A stretch of DNA of 64,000 nucleotides, from the NCBI GenBank assembly GCA_030827125.1, contig JAURFD010000009.1, forward strand, positions 48,759 through 112,758, given 5' to 3'. Below, one piece after another: positions 54,510 to 63,561 of the stretch (position 1 is the first letter of the stretch; every line of letters begins with the position of its first letter). The notes beneath the pieces are model-generated. The model saw nothing but the letters and a program-made list of their open reading frames with translations. It was not told the DNA's origin and ran no database searches. The position numbers and the translations under genes are program-made. Origin of the DNA: Candidatus Nanopelagicales bacterium (lineage in GTDB: Bacteria; Actinomycetota; Actinomycetes; S36-B12).

Positions 54510-54884
54510 CTAGATCTGACCCATGGCCTTGAGGACGGTGAGCCCGGCCAGAGCCGCGACGACGATGAGCCGCAGGAGCCGCCCGGACGCGGGGATGGCC
54601 GGCCACGACAGCACGAGCAGCCAGGCGAAGAAAACGGTGAGCAGACCCAGGATGAGTGCCCCTAGCCAGGCAAGCGAGCCGGTCTGGATCATCCCGAGGA
54701 CGAGCAGGACGGCGAGGGCGATAACCACGAGCCAGCGCGGCACACGGCTGAGTCGGGTGATGAGCGGCAAGCTGACGCGCTGGAGTGGGGTGAGGCTGCC
54801 GGATGACTTCGGCGGGGGAGTGGGGCTCCCCCCGCTGGGGGCAGGTCCCCGGGGACCGCGTACGCCGGGTCGCTCGTCCTTCAT
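54510..54884 (-). CDS. small membrane protein of unknown function
   Basis: 124 aa from ATG 54884 (AAGGGA 5 bases upstream). A Pro/Gly/Ser-rich cytoplasmic tail (1-40), then three helices (WLVVIALAVLLVLGMI, LAWLGALILGLLTVFFAWLLVLSW, LLRLIVVAALAGLTVL). Similar proteins occur near zur and glyS in other actinobacteria, as I recall. It stops 22 bases before the znuA Zur box, so readthrough into znuA is possible. Confidence 0.7.
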   Translation of the reverse strand: MKDERPGVRGPRGPAPSGGSPTPPPKSSGSLTPLQRVSLPLITRLSRVPRWLVVIALAVLLVLGMIQTGSLAWLGALILGLLTVFFAWLLVLSWPAIPASGRLLRLIVVAALAGLTVLKAMGQI

Positions 54885-54957
54885 GCGTTCCCTTTCGTGG
54901 GCCCTTCCACCGGGGCCCCCTCGTGGCACCCCGATCCGGCCGCGGCCGCTAGAGGCC

Positions 54958-54963
54958 TACGGT
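54958..54963 (+). promoter_or_regulatory. leaderless-type -10 of the ABM-like gene
   Basis: TACGGT ends 6 bases before ATG 54970, with no Shine-Dalgarno. Confidence 0.45.
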
Positions 54964-54969
54964 GGTCCC

Positions 54970-55386
54970 ATGGTGCCAGTGTTCGACCGTGAGCCGATCC
55001 CGGGGTTCATCACCGCCCTGCGCTTCCGCAGCATTCAGCCTGCCACCTTGCTCGCCGAACTCCGCACCGCGGTGGACCTCCTGTCGTCATTCGACGGCTT
55101 CGTTGATGCTCGGTTGGCTCGCGCCGTCGACGACTCCGAACTCATCGCGCTCACGCTGAACTGGACGACCGTAGGGGCCTATCGGCGGGCCTTGTCGTCG
55201 TACGACGTGAAGGTGTCCGTGGTGCCGCTGCTATCCCGGGCCATGGACGAGCCCACGGCCTTCGAGGTGCTGCAGGTGAGTGACTCGGAGGGCAGTGTGA
55301 CGGCCTCAGGAACACTCGCGGCCGATGCCGGCACAGTCTCCCTGGGTGAGGCGGCCGCCGAGCGCGTCACACCAGAACCGTCATGA
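54970..55386 (+). CDS. antibiotic biosynthesis monooxygenase (ABM)-like protein
   Basis: 138 aa; the much longer open frame is antisense to the membrane gene, so ATG 54970 is used. The sequence (FITALRFRSIQPATLLAELRTAVDLLSSFDGFVDARLARAVDD, then ALTLNWTTVGAYRRALSSYDV) fits a ferredoxin-like ABM barrel. No catalytic residue is evident, and many such proteins are not monooxygenases. It overlaps the next gene by 4 bases (ATGA). Confidence 0.72.
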   Translation: MVPVFDREPIPGFITALRFRSIQPATLLAELRTAVDLLSSFDGFVDARLARAVDDSELIALTLNWTTVGAYRRALSSYDVKVSVVPLLSRAMDEPTAFEVLQVSDSEGSVTASGTLAADAGTVSLGEAAAERVTPEPS

Positions 55387-55901
55387 GCCCACGGTTCGCC
55401 AATCTCGCGGAGGGCGGCGTTGCGGTGGCTGAACTGCTGAGCCCTCCATCAGAGGCGATCGTGCTCGCCATCCTCCCGAACGGAGTGCCGCCCGCGCTGG
55501 AGATCGCGGCCCGCCATGGTTTGGCCGTGTACGGCGTACGACTTGATCGCGACGACGTGGTGCAGGTCATCGAACTGGTCGTGGCTTCCGACGGCGCAGC
55601 GGCAGGTGTCGATGTCACCGGGCGAGCGGTGATCGTCGTGGACGACGGGGTGGAGACCGGCAGCGCAGCGCACGTTGTTGGTCGCGCACTTCGCGACGCG
55701 GGCGCAGCGAGTCTCATCCTTGCCGTGGCCGTGTGCCCCCGCGAGGGGGAGGCCAGGCTCGCGCTGCTGTACGACGAGATTGTCGCGGTTGATCGCCCGA
55801 TGGTCCGGCGTAGTTTGCGCTGGCACTACGAGGACTTCGATGTCCTGGACGAGGTGGAAGCCCTCCGCCGACTCAGTGAGCACGACGCGTCGTTAGGCTG
55901 A
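55383..55901 (+). CDS. phosphoribosyltransferase-like protein
   Basis: 172 aa. The PRPP-binding loop resembles type I PRTases ([26 protein letters not shown]), and an N-terminal [19 protein letters not shown] corresponds to the usual PRGG-like segment. Both are altered compared with active enzymes, for example NGV in place of GG. The substrate is unknown; it is coupled to the ABM-like gene. Confidence 0.75.
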   Translation: MSPRFANLAEGGVAVAELLSPPSEAIVLAILPNGVPPALEIAARHGLAVYGVRLDRDDVVQVIELVVASDGAAAGVDVTGRAVIVVDDGVETGSAAHVVGRALRDAGAASLILAVAVCPREGEARLALLYDEIVAVDRPMVRRSLRWHYEDFDVLDEVEALRRLSEHDASLG

Positions 55902-55960
55902 GGCCTTCCATCCCATCGTCCAGGGCACACGCCACGTGCCCGGAAGCCGGAGTAGCCACC

Positions 55961-57340
55961 ATGGCCGATCGCATCGATTCCGTCGTCAACCTGTGCAAGC
56001 GGCGTGGGTTCGTCTTCCCCTCGTCCGAGATCTACGGCGGCACTCGCTCCGCCTGGGACTACGGCCCCTTGGGGGTTGAACTCAAGGACAACATCCGTCG
56101 CCAGTGGTGGCAGGCCGTGGTGCGGGGCCGGGACGACGTTGTGGGAATCGACTCGTCCATCATTCTCGCCCCGCAGGTGTGGGAAGCCTCCGGACATGTG
56201 TCGGCGTTCGTCGATCCGCTCACCGAGTGCAAAAACTGTCACAAGCGGTGGCGCGCCGACCAACTCATCGAGGCGTACGAGGAGAAGCACGGGTCCGCGC
56301 CAGCAGATGGCCTCGCTGACATCGTGTGTGCCAACTGTGGCACCAAGGGCGAGTTCACCGAGCCCAAGGATTTCAACGGCATGCTGCGCACCACCGTAGG
56401 CCCGGTCGAAGATGCGGGGGCGATCCACTATCTGCGACCAGAGACCGCGCAGGGCATCTTCGTCAACTATCTGAATGTCTTGAACTCCGGTCGCAAAAAG
56501 CCGCCGTTCGGCATCGGTCAGACCGGCAAGAGCTTCCGCAACGAGATCACTCCGGGCAACTTCATCTTCCGCACGCGCGAGTTCGAGCAGATGGAGATGG
56601 AGTTCTTCGTCAAGCCGGGCACCGATGAGGAGTGGCACGAGTACTGGCTGCAACAGCGATGGGACTGGTACGTCGACCTCGGGATGAACCCCGAGAACAT
56701 GCGCCTGTTCGAACACCCCCAGGAGAAGCTGAGCCACTACTCCAAGCGCACCGTCGACATTGAGTATCGATTCCTCTTCGCTGGCTCGGAGTGGGCGGAG
56801 CTCGAAGGCATCGCCAATCGCACCGACTATGACCTCAAGACGCACTCCGAGCACTCAGGGACCGACCTGACCTACTTCGAGCAGGACACCGAAGAGCGCT
56901 GGATCCCCTACGTCATCGAGCCGGCAGCGGGCCTGACGCGATGCGTGCTGGCCTTCCTTCTCGATGCCTATGACGAGGATGAGGCCCCGAACGCCAAGGG
57001 TGGCGTCGACAAGCGCACGGTGCTGCGCTTCGACCCGCGACTGGCCCCGGTCAAGGCTGCGGTGCTGCCGCTGTCCCGCAACGCTGACCTGTCGCCCAAG
57101 GCCCGTGATCTGGCGGCGCAGCTGCGTCGACGCTGGAACGTCGACTTCGACGATGCCGGCGCCATCGGTCGCCGCTACCGCCGCCAGGACGAGATCGGCA
57201 CGCCGTACTGCGTGACGGTCGACTTCGACACCCTTGAGGATGACGCCGTAACGATTCGCGAGCGCGACTCGATGGCCCAGGAGCGGATCCCGCTCGCCGG
57301 TATCGAGGGGTGGCTGGGCGAGCGCCTGCCCTCCTGCTGA
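55961..57340 (+). CDS. glyS: glycyl-tRNA synthetase (homodimeric class II)
   Basis: 459 aa alpha2-type enzyme: [22 protein letters not shown] at the start, motif 2 [25 protein letters not shown], motif 3 [11 protein letters not shown], and a C-terminal anticodon-binding domain with [19 protein letters not shown]. The CKNCHKRW and CANCGTKG pairs form a zinc site in the insert (about residues 88-130). GGAG lies about 10 bases before ATG 55961. In mycobacteria glyS also neighbours zur. Confidence 0.96.
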   Translation: MADRIDSVVNLCKRRGFVFPSSEIYGGTRSAWDYGPLGVELKDNIRRQWWQAVVRGRDDVVGIDSSIILAPQVWEASGHVSAFVDPLTECKNCHKRWRADQLIEAYEEKHGSAPADGLADIVCANCGTKGEFTEPKDFNGMLRTTVGPVEDAGAIHYLRPETAQGIFVNYLNVLNSGRKKPPFGIGQTGKSFRNEITPGNFIFRTREFEQMEMEFFVKPGTDEEWHEYWLQQRWDWYVDLGMNPENMRLFEHPQEKLSHYSKRTVDIEYRFLFAGSEWAELEGIANRTDYDLKTHSEHSGTDLTYFEQDTEERWIPYVIEPAAGLTRCVLAFLLDAYDEDEAPNAKGGVDKRTVLRFDPRLAPVKAAVLPLSRNADLSPKARDLAAQLRRRWNVDFDDAGAIGRRYRRQDEIGTPYCVTVDFDTLEDDAVTIRERDSMAQERIPLAGIEGWLGERLPSC

Positions 57341-57350
57341 GGTTGAATAG

Positions 57351-57366
57351 ATACCCCCTGGGGTAT
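57351..57366 (+). promoter_or_regulatory. CsoR/CstR-type operator
   Basis: ATACCCCCTGGGGTAT: 7-bp perfect arms ATACCCC/GGGGTAT around CT. This is the operator form used by Cu(I)-sensing CsoR and sulfur-sensing CstR repressors. It overlaps a -10 TATGCT (57364-57369), and TTGAAT (57343-57348) may be the -35, so binding would block the promoter of the Cys-rich protein gene. Confidence 0.78.
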
Positions 57367-57376
57367 GCTTACCCGC

Positions 57377-57565
57377 ATGTGTCATCGAGTGACGTGCAAG
57401 AGATGTGAGAAGGCGTCGTGGTCCGGCTGCGGGCAGCACGTCACCCAGGTCCTCAAAGGGGTACCCAAGAATCAGCGCTGCAAGTGCACCCAGGCCGAGC
57501 TGGCGCAATGGAAGAAGGAGCACTCGCTCTTCCACCGGCTCTTTGGCAAGAAGTCTTCAGTCTGA
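57377..57565 (+). CDS. small Cys-rich protein under a CsoR-type operator
   Basis: 62 aa with six Cys: C2, C7, C10, C18, C35, C37, plus H3 and H21 (MCHRVTCKRC, GCGQH, RCKC). The spacing suggests one or two thiolate metal sites. The tail is basic (KKEHSLFHRLFGKK). ATG 57377 is preferred over 57365 because the -10 TATGCT ends 7 bases upstream, matching the leaderless pattern here; ATG 57365 lies inside the operator. Similar small proteins occur widely and are uncharacterised as far as I know. A role in copper or persulfide handling is inferred from the operator. Confidence 0.8.
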   Translation: MCHRVTCKRCEKASWSGCGQHVTQVLKGVPKNQRCKCTQAELAQWKKEHSLFHRLFGKKSSV

Positions 57566-57611
57566 CGATGGCTCGCTAGGGTACGGGCTCCACCATCGTC
57601 AGGAGTTCGGC

Positions 57612-58514
57612 GTGCTGATCGGGATCGACTGGGGCGGCACCAAGATCGAGGGTGTCGCCATGGAGCGCGACGGTCGTGAGCTCCTGCGCATTCGAGAGGC
57701 GACGCCGCGCGGCGACTACGACGGCTGTTTGCGCCTTGTCGCCGATGTTGTGCGCCGCCTGGAGGTCGAGACCGGCCAGCAGGGTTCGGTCGGAATCGGC
57801 ATCCCGGGCTCGCTGGAGCCGGAGTCGCGCCGAGGCAAGGGCGGAAGTTCGACCTGGATCAACGGAAGGCCAGTGGAGGCCGACCTGCGCGCCACGCTGG
57901 GTCGAGAACTGCGCATCGAGAACGATGCTGACTGCTTCGCGGTGTCGGAGGCGATTGATGGGGCCGGGGTAGGCCACCGGGTGGTCTTCGGCGTGATCAT
58001 CGCCAGCGGGTCCGGTGCGGGGATTGCCGTGGATGGCCGTGCCCATCACGGCCCGAACAACAGTGCGGGGGACTGGGGCCACAACCCGTTGCCCTATCCG
58101 CGGGACGACGAGGTGCCGGGCACCGAGTGCTATTGCGGAAAGTACGGCTGCATGGAGACCTGGATATCGGGCTACTCCTTCGCCCGCGACTTCATCCGAC
58201 ACGGTGGAGGTGACCTTGCTCCCGCGCAGATCATGGAAATGCGCCGCAGTGGTGACGAGCGAGCCGACCTCACCTATCGGCGCTGGGTCGATCGCGTGGC
58301 CCGCGGACTCGCTGTCGTGGTCAACACCGTGGACCCGGATGTGTTTGTCATGGGCGGAGGGATGAGCAATATTGACGAGATGTACGAGGACCTACCCGAG
58401 CTCGTGCGCGAATACGCTTTCAGCACCGTATTCGCTACGCCTATTCAGCGAGCCCTACATGGAGACTCGAGCGGCGTGCGCGGTGCTGCCTGGCTGTGGG
58501 GGGAGCGATCATGA
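57612..58514 (+). CDS. ROK-family sugar kinase
   Basis: 300 aa from GTG 57612 with AGGAG 7 bases upstream; the longer open frame overlaps the Cys-rich gene and was rejected. ATP motif GIDWGGTKIEG near the N-terminus, catalytic Asp in IENDADCFAVSEA and the ROK zinc motif CYCGKYGCMETWISG. The sequence resembles fructokinase/Mak-type kinases, but the sugar is not determined. The stop overlaps the IMPase gene (ATGA). Confidence 0.9.
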   Translation: MLIGIDWGGTKIEGVAMERDGRELLRIREATPRGDYDGCLRLVADVVRRLEVETGQQGSVGIGIPGSLEPESRRGKGGSSTWINGRPVEADLRATLGRELRIENDADCFAVSEAIDGAGVGHRVVFGVIIASGSGAGIAVDGRAHHGPNNSAGDWGHNPLPYPRDDEVPGTECYCGKYGCMETWISGYSFARDFIRHGGGDLAPAQIMEMRRSGDERADLTYRRWVDRVARGLAVVVNTVDPDVFVMGGGMSNIDEMYEDLPELVREYAFSTVFATPIQRALHGDSSGVRGAAWLWGERS

Positions 58515-59299
58515 CCGAACAATGGCTGGAGGACCGTTACGCGGTCGCCTGCGAGGTCCTCGCGGAAGCGGCCGACATTGCCCTGCGCTTTTCGCGTGAG
58601 CGCTCATCGCTGACCATCGAAGCGAAAGGCCCGCAGGACCTCGTCTCGCAGGCCGACCGCGAGGTCGAGGCGCATATCCGGCGCCGATTGATCGATGCCT
58701 TCCCCGAGGACGCTTTCGTCGGGGAGGAGACCGGCAGGGGGGGCGCTGAGGGCGCCACCGGCGCGTGGGTCGTCGATCCCATCGATGGGACGCAGCCGTT
58801 CCTGCTGGGGCTGCCCTTTTGGTGCGTGTCCATTGCGTACGTACGTGATGGTGAGCCGGTGATTGGAGTGATCAAGAATCCGACGACCGGGGATGTGTAT
58901 GCCGCGTACCGTGGCGGCGGCGCGACACTCAACGGTGTGCGGACATCGGTGCTCTCGGCGGATCGGCTTGATGAGGGCGTGACCGGCGTCGGCTGTTCGA
59001 GCACCACCACCCCTGGGGACCTCGCACAGATCATGCAACGGCTGCGTGAGCAGAACGGCATGTACCTGCGAGTGGGCTCCGGTGCCCTGAACATCGCCTA
59101 CGTGGCTGCCGGTCAACTCATCGGGTACGTCGAAATGCACATCAACGGCTGGGACTGCCTCGCTGCCCTGTGCCTGTGCCAGGAGGCGGGGGCCGTGTGT
59201 AGTGACTTCATCGGCTCCTACGGCATCGCTGGAGGCGGGAGAGTCGTCGTGGGAGCACCCGGCGTCTATGACGCGCTCGTCGATCTCCTACCCACCTAG
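58511..59299 (+). CDS. inositol monophosphatase-family phosphatase
   Basis: 262 aa Mg-dependent phosphatase. Metal site residues are visible in GEE (VGEETG), DPIDGTQPF and GWDCLAALCLCQEAGA (usual form WDxAA). Substrates in the family range from inositol phosphate to histidinol phosphate and sugar phosphates. Coupling to the ROK kinase suggests joint sugar-phosphate metabolism. Confidence 0.9.
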   Translation: MTEQWLEDRYAVACEVLAEAADIALRFSRERSSLTIEAKGPQDLVSQADREVEAHIRRRLIDAFPEDAFVGEETGRGGAEGATGAWVVDPIDGTQPFLLGLPFWCVSIAYVRDGEPVIGVIKNPTTGDVYAAYRGGGATLNGVRTSVLSADRLDEGVTGVGCSSTTTPGDLAQIMQRLREQNGMYLRVGSGALNIAYVAAGQLIGYVEMHINGWDCLAALCLCQEAGAVCSDFIGSYGIAGGGRVVVGAPGVYDALVDLLPT

Positions 59300-59330
59300 C
59301 GCAGGGATGGCGTAGGGTTTGAATCATCAA

Positions 59331-59350
59331 GCATGACTGAATATTCATGC
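59331..59350 (+). promoter_or_regulatory. candidate operator before the sugar operon
   Basis: A perfect 10-bp palindrome TGAATATTCA (59338-59347) lies within GCATGA…TCATGC (59331-59350). A -10-like TAGGGT is at 59312-59317. It lies 27 bases before the kinase gene and is a candidate site for the SorC-type regulator at the operon end. Confidence 0.4.
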
Positions 59351-59376
59351 AGCGATGAGATTTCGGGAGGTGCCCT

Positions 59377-60840
59377 GTGTCGGAAGCGATCGTCGCGATC
59401 GACGCGGGTACGTCGTCGGTCAAGGCCCTACTCGTCGATGTGCCCAGCGGTGCGGTCCTCGCACGTGCGTCGGCTCCGCTGGCCTTGCACACGCCTAGAC
59501 CCGGCTGGGTCGAGCAGGATGCCGGTGAACTCATGAACGCGGTTGATGCGGCCGCGGACGAGGTCCTGCAGCGCAGGCCGGATGCCACCGTGTTAGGCAT
59601 CGCCATCAGCAATCAGCGCGAGTCCGTGGTCGCTTGGGATGCGGTCACTGGCGAGCCCGTCGGCCCACTGCTGAGTTGGCAGGACGCGCGCATGGCTGAG
59701 TTCGTTGCTGGGTTCGATGACGACGTACGACACCTCGTGCGCCAACGAACTGGACTGACCCTCGACGCGATGTTCTCGGCGCCCAAGATGTGCTGGCTGC
59801 TCGACAATGCGGCAGGGGATGACGTGCGACTTGGCACGGTGGACTCCTGGATCGTCCACAACCTGACGGGCTCGTGGTCCATCGAGGCCGGCAATGCCTC
59901 GCGAACCCTGCTACTTGATCTAGCGACGGGCACATGGGACGACGAACTGCTCGAGGTGTTCGGTATCCCGCGCAGCGCGCTGCCCGAGGTATCGCCTTCA
60001 GATGCCGACCTCGGTGTCACGCGCGGCCGACCTGCCATCCCCGATGGCATGCCCATCCTGTCTGTGCTCGCCGATTCCCATGCTGCGCTATACGCCCAAG
60101 GCACGGATTCGCCGGGTGCGGGTAAGGCGACCTACGGGACCGGTACCTCGGTGATGATTCCGCTCGCGGCCTTGGCGCCCCCTGCGCAAGGGATCGATAC
60201 GACGATCGCCTGGTGGACCTCCGGACCGACCTACGCGCGGGAGGGCAACATCTTGGCGACGGGCCAGGCGCTGGACTGGACCGCGCGTTTGCTCGCCGCC
60301 GGGGATAACCGCTCCGGCGGTGAAATCCTCGGCGAACTTGCGCATGGCGCACAGGACTCTGGTGGGGTCACCCTCGTGCCCGCCTTTACCGGTCTGGGCG
60401 CTCCGCATTGGGATCGCGCGGCCACGGCGATCCTGAGCGGTATGTCGGCCACGACGACACCGGCCCAGGTGGCCCGCGCGGCGTTCGAGTGCGTGGCCCA
60501 TCAGGTGACGGACCTCGTGGAGGCGATGACGGCCGATGGGCACGTCACCTTGTGTCAGGTGCATGCGGACGGCGGTGCGTCGACCTCCGACCTACTCATG
60601 TCCGTGCAGGCGGATCTTCTCGGGCTGCCCGTGGCCCGCGCCCGCGAATCTGCCCTGTCACCCCTCGGGGCGGCACATCTAGCTGCCCGTCGGCTCGGCA
60701 CGCCACTGCCGCCCATTGACCGTGAACAGCCCACGACCCCCACGATGTCGCCCGCCGTGCGCCAACAGGTACGGACCCACTGGCGTGTGGCCGTCGCTCG
60801 CTCTCGGTTCACCCCCACCCACCCCGAGGAGAACGCATGA
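59377..60840 (+). CDS. FGGY-family sugar kinase
   Basis: 487 aa. N-terminal phosphate loop [44 protein letters not shown] as in glycerol and pentulose kinases, and C-terminal [10 protein letters not shown] and [16 protein letters not shown] 59377 has GGGAGG 6 bases upstream. It heads a tight operon with an isomerase and a split transketolase, so a ketose such as a pentulose is the expected substrate; D-apulose is one candidate. Confidence 0.87.
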   Translation: MSEAIVAIDAGTSSVKALLVDVPSGAVLARASAPLALHTPRPGWVEQDAGELMNAVDAAADEVLQRRPDATVLGIAISNQRESVVAWDAVTGEPVGPLLSWQDARMAEFVAGFDDDVRHLVRQRTGLTLDAMFSAPKMCWLLDNAAGDDVRLGTVDSWIVHNLTGSWSIEAGNASRTLLLDLATGTWDDELLEVFGIPRSALPEVSPSDADLGVTRGRPAIPDGMPILSVLADSHAALYAQGTDSPGAGKATYGTGTSVMIPLAALAPPAQGIDTTIAWWTSGPTYAREGNILATGQALDWTARLLAAGDNRSGGEILGELAHGAQDSGGVTLVPAFTGLGAPHWDRAATAILSGMSATTTPAQVARAAFECVAHQVTDLVEAMTADGHVTLCQVHADGGASTSDLLMSVQADLLGLPVARARESALSPLGAAHLAARRLGTPLPPIDREQPTTPTMSPAVRQQVRTHWRVAVARSRFTPTHPEENA

Positions 60841-61829
60841 CCGACTACCCGCCCTTCGGTGCCGGCCTGTGGCACTTCGCCAGCTACGTCGACCGCTATG
60901 CCACCGACGGCTACGCGCCACCGGTCAGCACTCTGGAGATGATCGAACGTGCCGCCCAGGTGGGGGAATTGTCGGCTGTGGATGTGCCCTACCCCTTCAC
61001 CCAGGGCATCGGTGTCGACGAGGTTCGCGACGCGCTGCGGGCGAACAACCTCTTCGTGACGGGAATTACTCCCGAGATCTATCTGCGCCGATTCAGCAAG
61101 GGCGCTTTCACGAACCCCGATCCGGGAGTGCGGGCGCAGGCGCTGGAGTTCATGAATGAGGCTGCCGACATCGTGCGGGCCCTTGATGGCCAGTACCTCA
61201 AGATCTGGCCCGGACAGGATGGCTGGGACTACCCCTTCCAGGTCAACCACCACGACCTATGGGCCCTCGCCGTCGACGGCATGCGGGATCTCGCCGCCGC
61301 GAATCCCGATCTGCGCATCGCTATCGAGTACAAGCCGCGCGAGCCACGGGTGAAGATGACGTGGGACTCGGCCGCGCGATCGATTCTCGGTATTCAGCAG
61401 ATCGGGCTCGACAACGTGGGCGTACTGCTGGACTTCGGGCACTCCCTGTACGGCGGCGAGTCTCCGGCGGACGCGGCCCAACTACTCATCGACCATGGCG
61501 TGCTTTACGGCATGGATGTCAACGACAACTTGCGTTCGTGGGATGACGATCTCGTCGTCGGCACGGTCCATCTGACCGAGATCTTCGAGTACTTCTACAC
61601 ACTGCGCATCAATGACTGGGAGGGCGTGTGGCAGCTGGACCAGTTCCCCTTCCGAGAGGACACGGTGGAGGCGGCCCGCCTATCGATTCGCACCCTGAAG
61701 GCTCTCTATCGCGCCCTTGATGACCTCGACATGCCGGCGCTGCAGGACGCGCAGGCGCGCCACGACGCCCTCGCCGCGCAGCGGATCGTCCAGACCGCAC
61801 TGCTCTCTTCCATGGCCGGTCACGAGTGA
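60837..61829 (+). CDS. sugar isomerase/epimerase, xylose-isomerase-like TIM barrel
   Basis: 330 aa, overlapping the kinase by 4 bases. AP-endonuclease-2-type TIM barrel with probable metal ligands in [10 protein letters not shown] (Glu), [10 protein letters not shown] (Asp, His) and GMDVNDN (Asp), and [15 protein letters not shown] upstream. The EYKPREP string recalls rhamnose-isomerase-like aldose isomerases. In this operon it would supply the ketose for the FGGY kinase. The substrate is not established. Confidence 0.85.
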   Translation: MTDYPPFGAGLWHFASYVDRYATDGYAPPVSTLEMIERAAQVGELSAVDVPYPFTQGIGVDEVRDALRANNLFVTGITPEIYLRRFSKGAFTNPDPGVRAQALEFMNEAADIVRALDGQYLKIWPGQDGWDYPFQVNHHDLWALAVDGMRDLAAANPDLRIAIEYKPREPRVKMTWDSAARSILGIQQIGLDNVGVLLDFGHSLYGGESPADAAQLLIDHGVLYGMDVNDNLRSWDDDLVVGTVHLTEIFEYFYTLRINDWEGVWQLDQFPFREDTVEAARLSIRTLKALYRALDDLDMPALQDAQARHDALAAQRIVQTALLSSMAGHE

Positions 61830-62632
61830 CGGCGACCCCGGCCGAGCTCGCCGACGCGGCCCGCCGGGTGCGTTTGCGCGACCTGCACATGGTCGCCGAC
61901 GCCGGCATGGGGCACATCGGCGGCGAGTTCTCCGTCACCGACATTCTTGTCACGCTCTACCTCGGGGTGCTCAATCTCGAAGGCGGTAGCGAACGAGATC
62001 GACTGATCCTGTCCAAGGGGCACGCGGCAGCCGCGCTGTACTCCACCTTGGCGGAGGCCGGACTCCTCGACGAATCCGAGTTGGCCAGTTTCACGCGGGC
62101 GGAGTCGGCGCTCAATGGTCACCCGGCCAACACGAAGGTGGAGTGGGTCGAGGCCAGCACCGGCCCGCTCGGCCACGGCTTGCCGATCGGGGTCGGGATG
62201 GCGCTCGGGGCTCGCCTTGATCATTCCGACCGTCGCACGTTTGTCATCACCGGTGATGGCGAGATGCAGGAGGGGTCCAATTGGGAGGCGCTCATGGTCG
62301 CGGCCCATCACGGTCTGGATCGCCTGACCTTGATCATCGACCGCAATGGTCTGCAGCAGGGCGCCCGGGTTGTCGATACCAGTGATCTAGAGCCGCTTGC
62401 GGACAAGTTGCGTGCGTTCGGCTGCGCGGTGGTTGAGGTCGATGGGCACAATCACGCGGAGTTGCTTGACGCTCTCGCGAGCGCGCCATCCGAGCCGGGA
62501 AAGCCCACGGCGATCATTGCGCACACGCACAAGGGGCACCCGGTCTCATTCATGTCCGATGACCCCGGGTGGCACCACCGGGTGCCGTCACCGGATCAGG
62601 TTGTTGCTGCGCGCGAGGAGATCTCCCGATGA
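61826..62632 (+). CDS. split transketolase, N-terminal (thiamine diphosphate) subunit
   Basis: 268 aa, GTG start overlapping the isomerase. Contains [50 protein letters not shown] and the ThDP motif [13 protein letters not shown]…IIDRNGLQQ. It matches the first half of transketolase; the second half is the next gene. Split transketolases occur in special sugar pathways, including D-apiose (AptA/AptB) and sulfoquinovose transketolase routes. Confidence 0.92.
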   Translation: MTATPAELADAARRVRLRDLHMVADAGMGHIGGEFSVTDILVTLYLGVLNLEGGSERDRLILSKGHAAAALYSTLAEAGLLDESELASFTRAESALNGHPANTKVEWVEASTGPLGHGLPIGVGMALGARLDHSDRRTFVITGDGEMQEGSNWEALMVAAHHGLDRLTLIIDRNGLQQGARVVDTSDLEPLADKLRAFGCAVVEVDGHNHAELLDALASAPSEPGKPTAIIAHTHKGHPVSFMSDDPGWHHRVPSPDQVVAAREEISR

Positions 62633-63561
62633 CGTTGCTCCATGATTGCCGCGACGCCTTCGCGTCGACGCTCGTCGATCTGGCGGAGCACGATCCCCGC
62701 ATCGTGACGGTCGTCAACGACTCGGTCGGGTCGAGCAAGCTCGGCGAATTCGGTAGGCGATTCCCCGACCGCCTCATCAACGTCGGGATCGCCGAGCAGG
62801 CCATGGTGGGTGTCGGGGCCGGACTTGCGGCCAGTGGCAAGATCCCGTTCGTCTCGGCGGCCTCATGCTTCATGACCGCTCGGGCACTCGAACAAGTGAA
62901 GATCGATGTGGCGTACTCCGGTCACCATGTCGTCCTGTGTGGGCAGAGCCCTGGCGTCGCATACGGCGAGCTCGGCTCCACCCACCACTCGCCGGAGGAT
63001 CTAAGTTGGCTTCGCGCTATCCCTGGCATCACTGTGGTGGCGCCGGCCGATCCGGCGGAGACGAGCGCTGCCGTGCGATGGGCGGCCGCACATGACGGTC
63101 CGGTATTCCTGCGCGTCAGCCGCATGGGCGTACCGGACATCGCCGGGCTCGATGGCGAGTTCGTACCGGGGAAGTCCGCGATGCTCCGTGAGGGGGACGA
63201 TGTGACGATCATCGCTACCGGCACCGCCGTCGCGCCGACGCTGGAGGCGGCCGATGTCCTTCACGCGGAGGGCATCAGCGCCCGCGTGCTGGCCATGGCG
63301 ACAATCTCGCCCCTTGATCGCGAGGCCATCGTGACGGCGGCGCGGGAGACCGCGGGAATCGTCACGGTGGAAGAGGCCTACGTCTGCGGTCTCGGAGGGG
63401 CCGTCGCCGAAGTCGTGGTCGAGGAATATCCGGTCCGAATGCGTCGTGTTGGGCTGCGTGGATTCGCCCCAACCGGGTCCACGTCCTGGCTTTTCGCGCG
63501 TGCCGGAATCTCGTCGGTCGGCATCGCCGACGCCGCACGAGCCTTGGCTGCGGGTCGTTGA
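62629..63561 (+). CDS. split transketolase, C-terminal subunit
   Basis: 310 aa from ATG 62629, overlapping the first subunit (ATGA); the longer frame was rejected. Pyrimidine-binding domain (VVNDSVGSSKLGEF…INVGIAEQAMVGVGAGLA, with the ThDP-activating Glu in GIAEQ) and the C-terminal transketolase domain (VTVEEAYVCGLGGAVAE). It forms the active site with the preceding subunit. Confidence 0.92.
   Translation: MTLLHDCRDAFASTLVDLAEHDPRIVTVVNDSVGSSKLGEFGRRFPDRLINVGIAEQAMVGVGAGLAASGKIPFVSAASCFMTARALEQVKIDVAYSGHHVVLCGQSPGVAYGELGSTHHSPEDLSWLRAIPGITVVAPADPAETSAAVRWAAAHDGPVFLRVSRMGVPDIAGLDGEFVPGKSAMLREGDDVTIIATGTAVAPTLEAADVLHAEGISARVLAMATISPLDREAIVTAARETAGIVTVEEAYVCGLGGAVAEVVVEEYPVRMRRVGLRGFAPTGSTSWLFARAGISSVGIADAARALAAGR

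Noticed and set aside
52762-54513. Long plus-strand frames opposite znuC and znuA
   Set aside because: Antisense to a clear zinc operon; no RBS or domain.
55383-55901. PyrR or orotate phosphoribosyltransferase
   Set aside because: The PRPP loop is altered and no pyrimidine genes are nearby; only a general PRTase-like call is justified.
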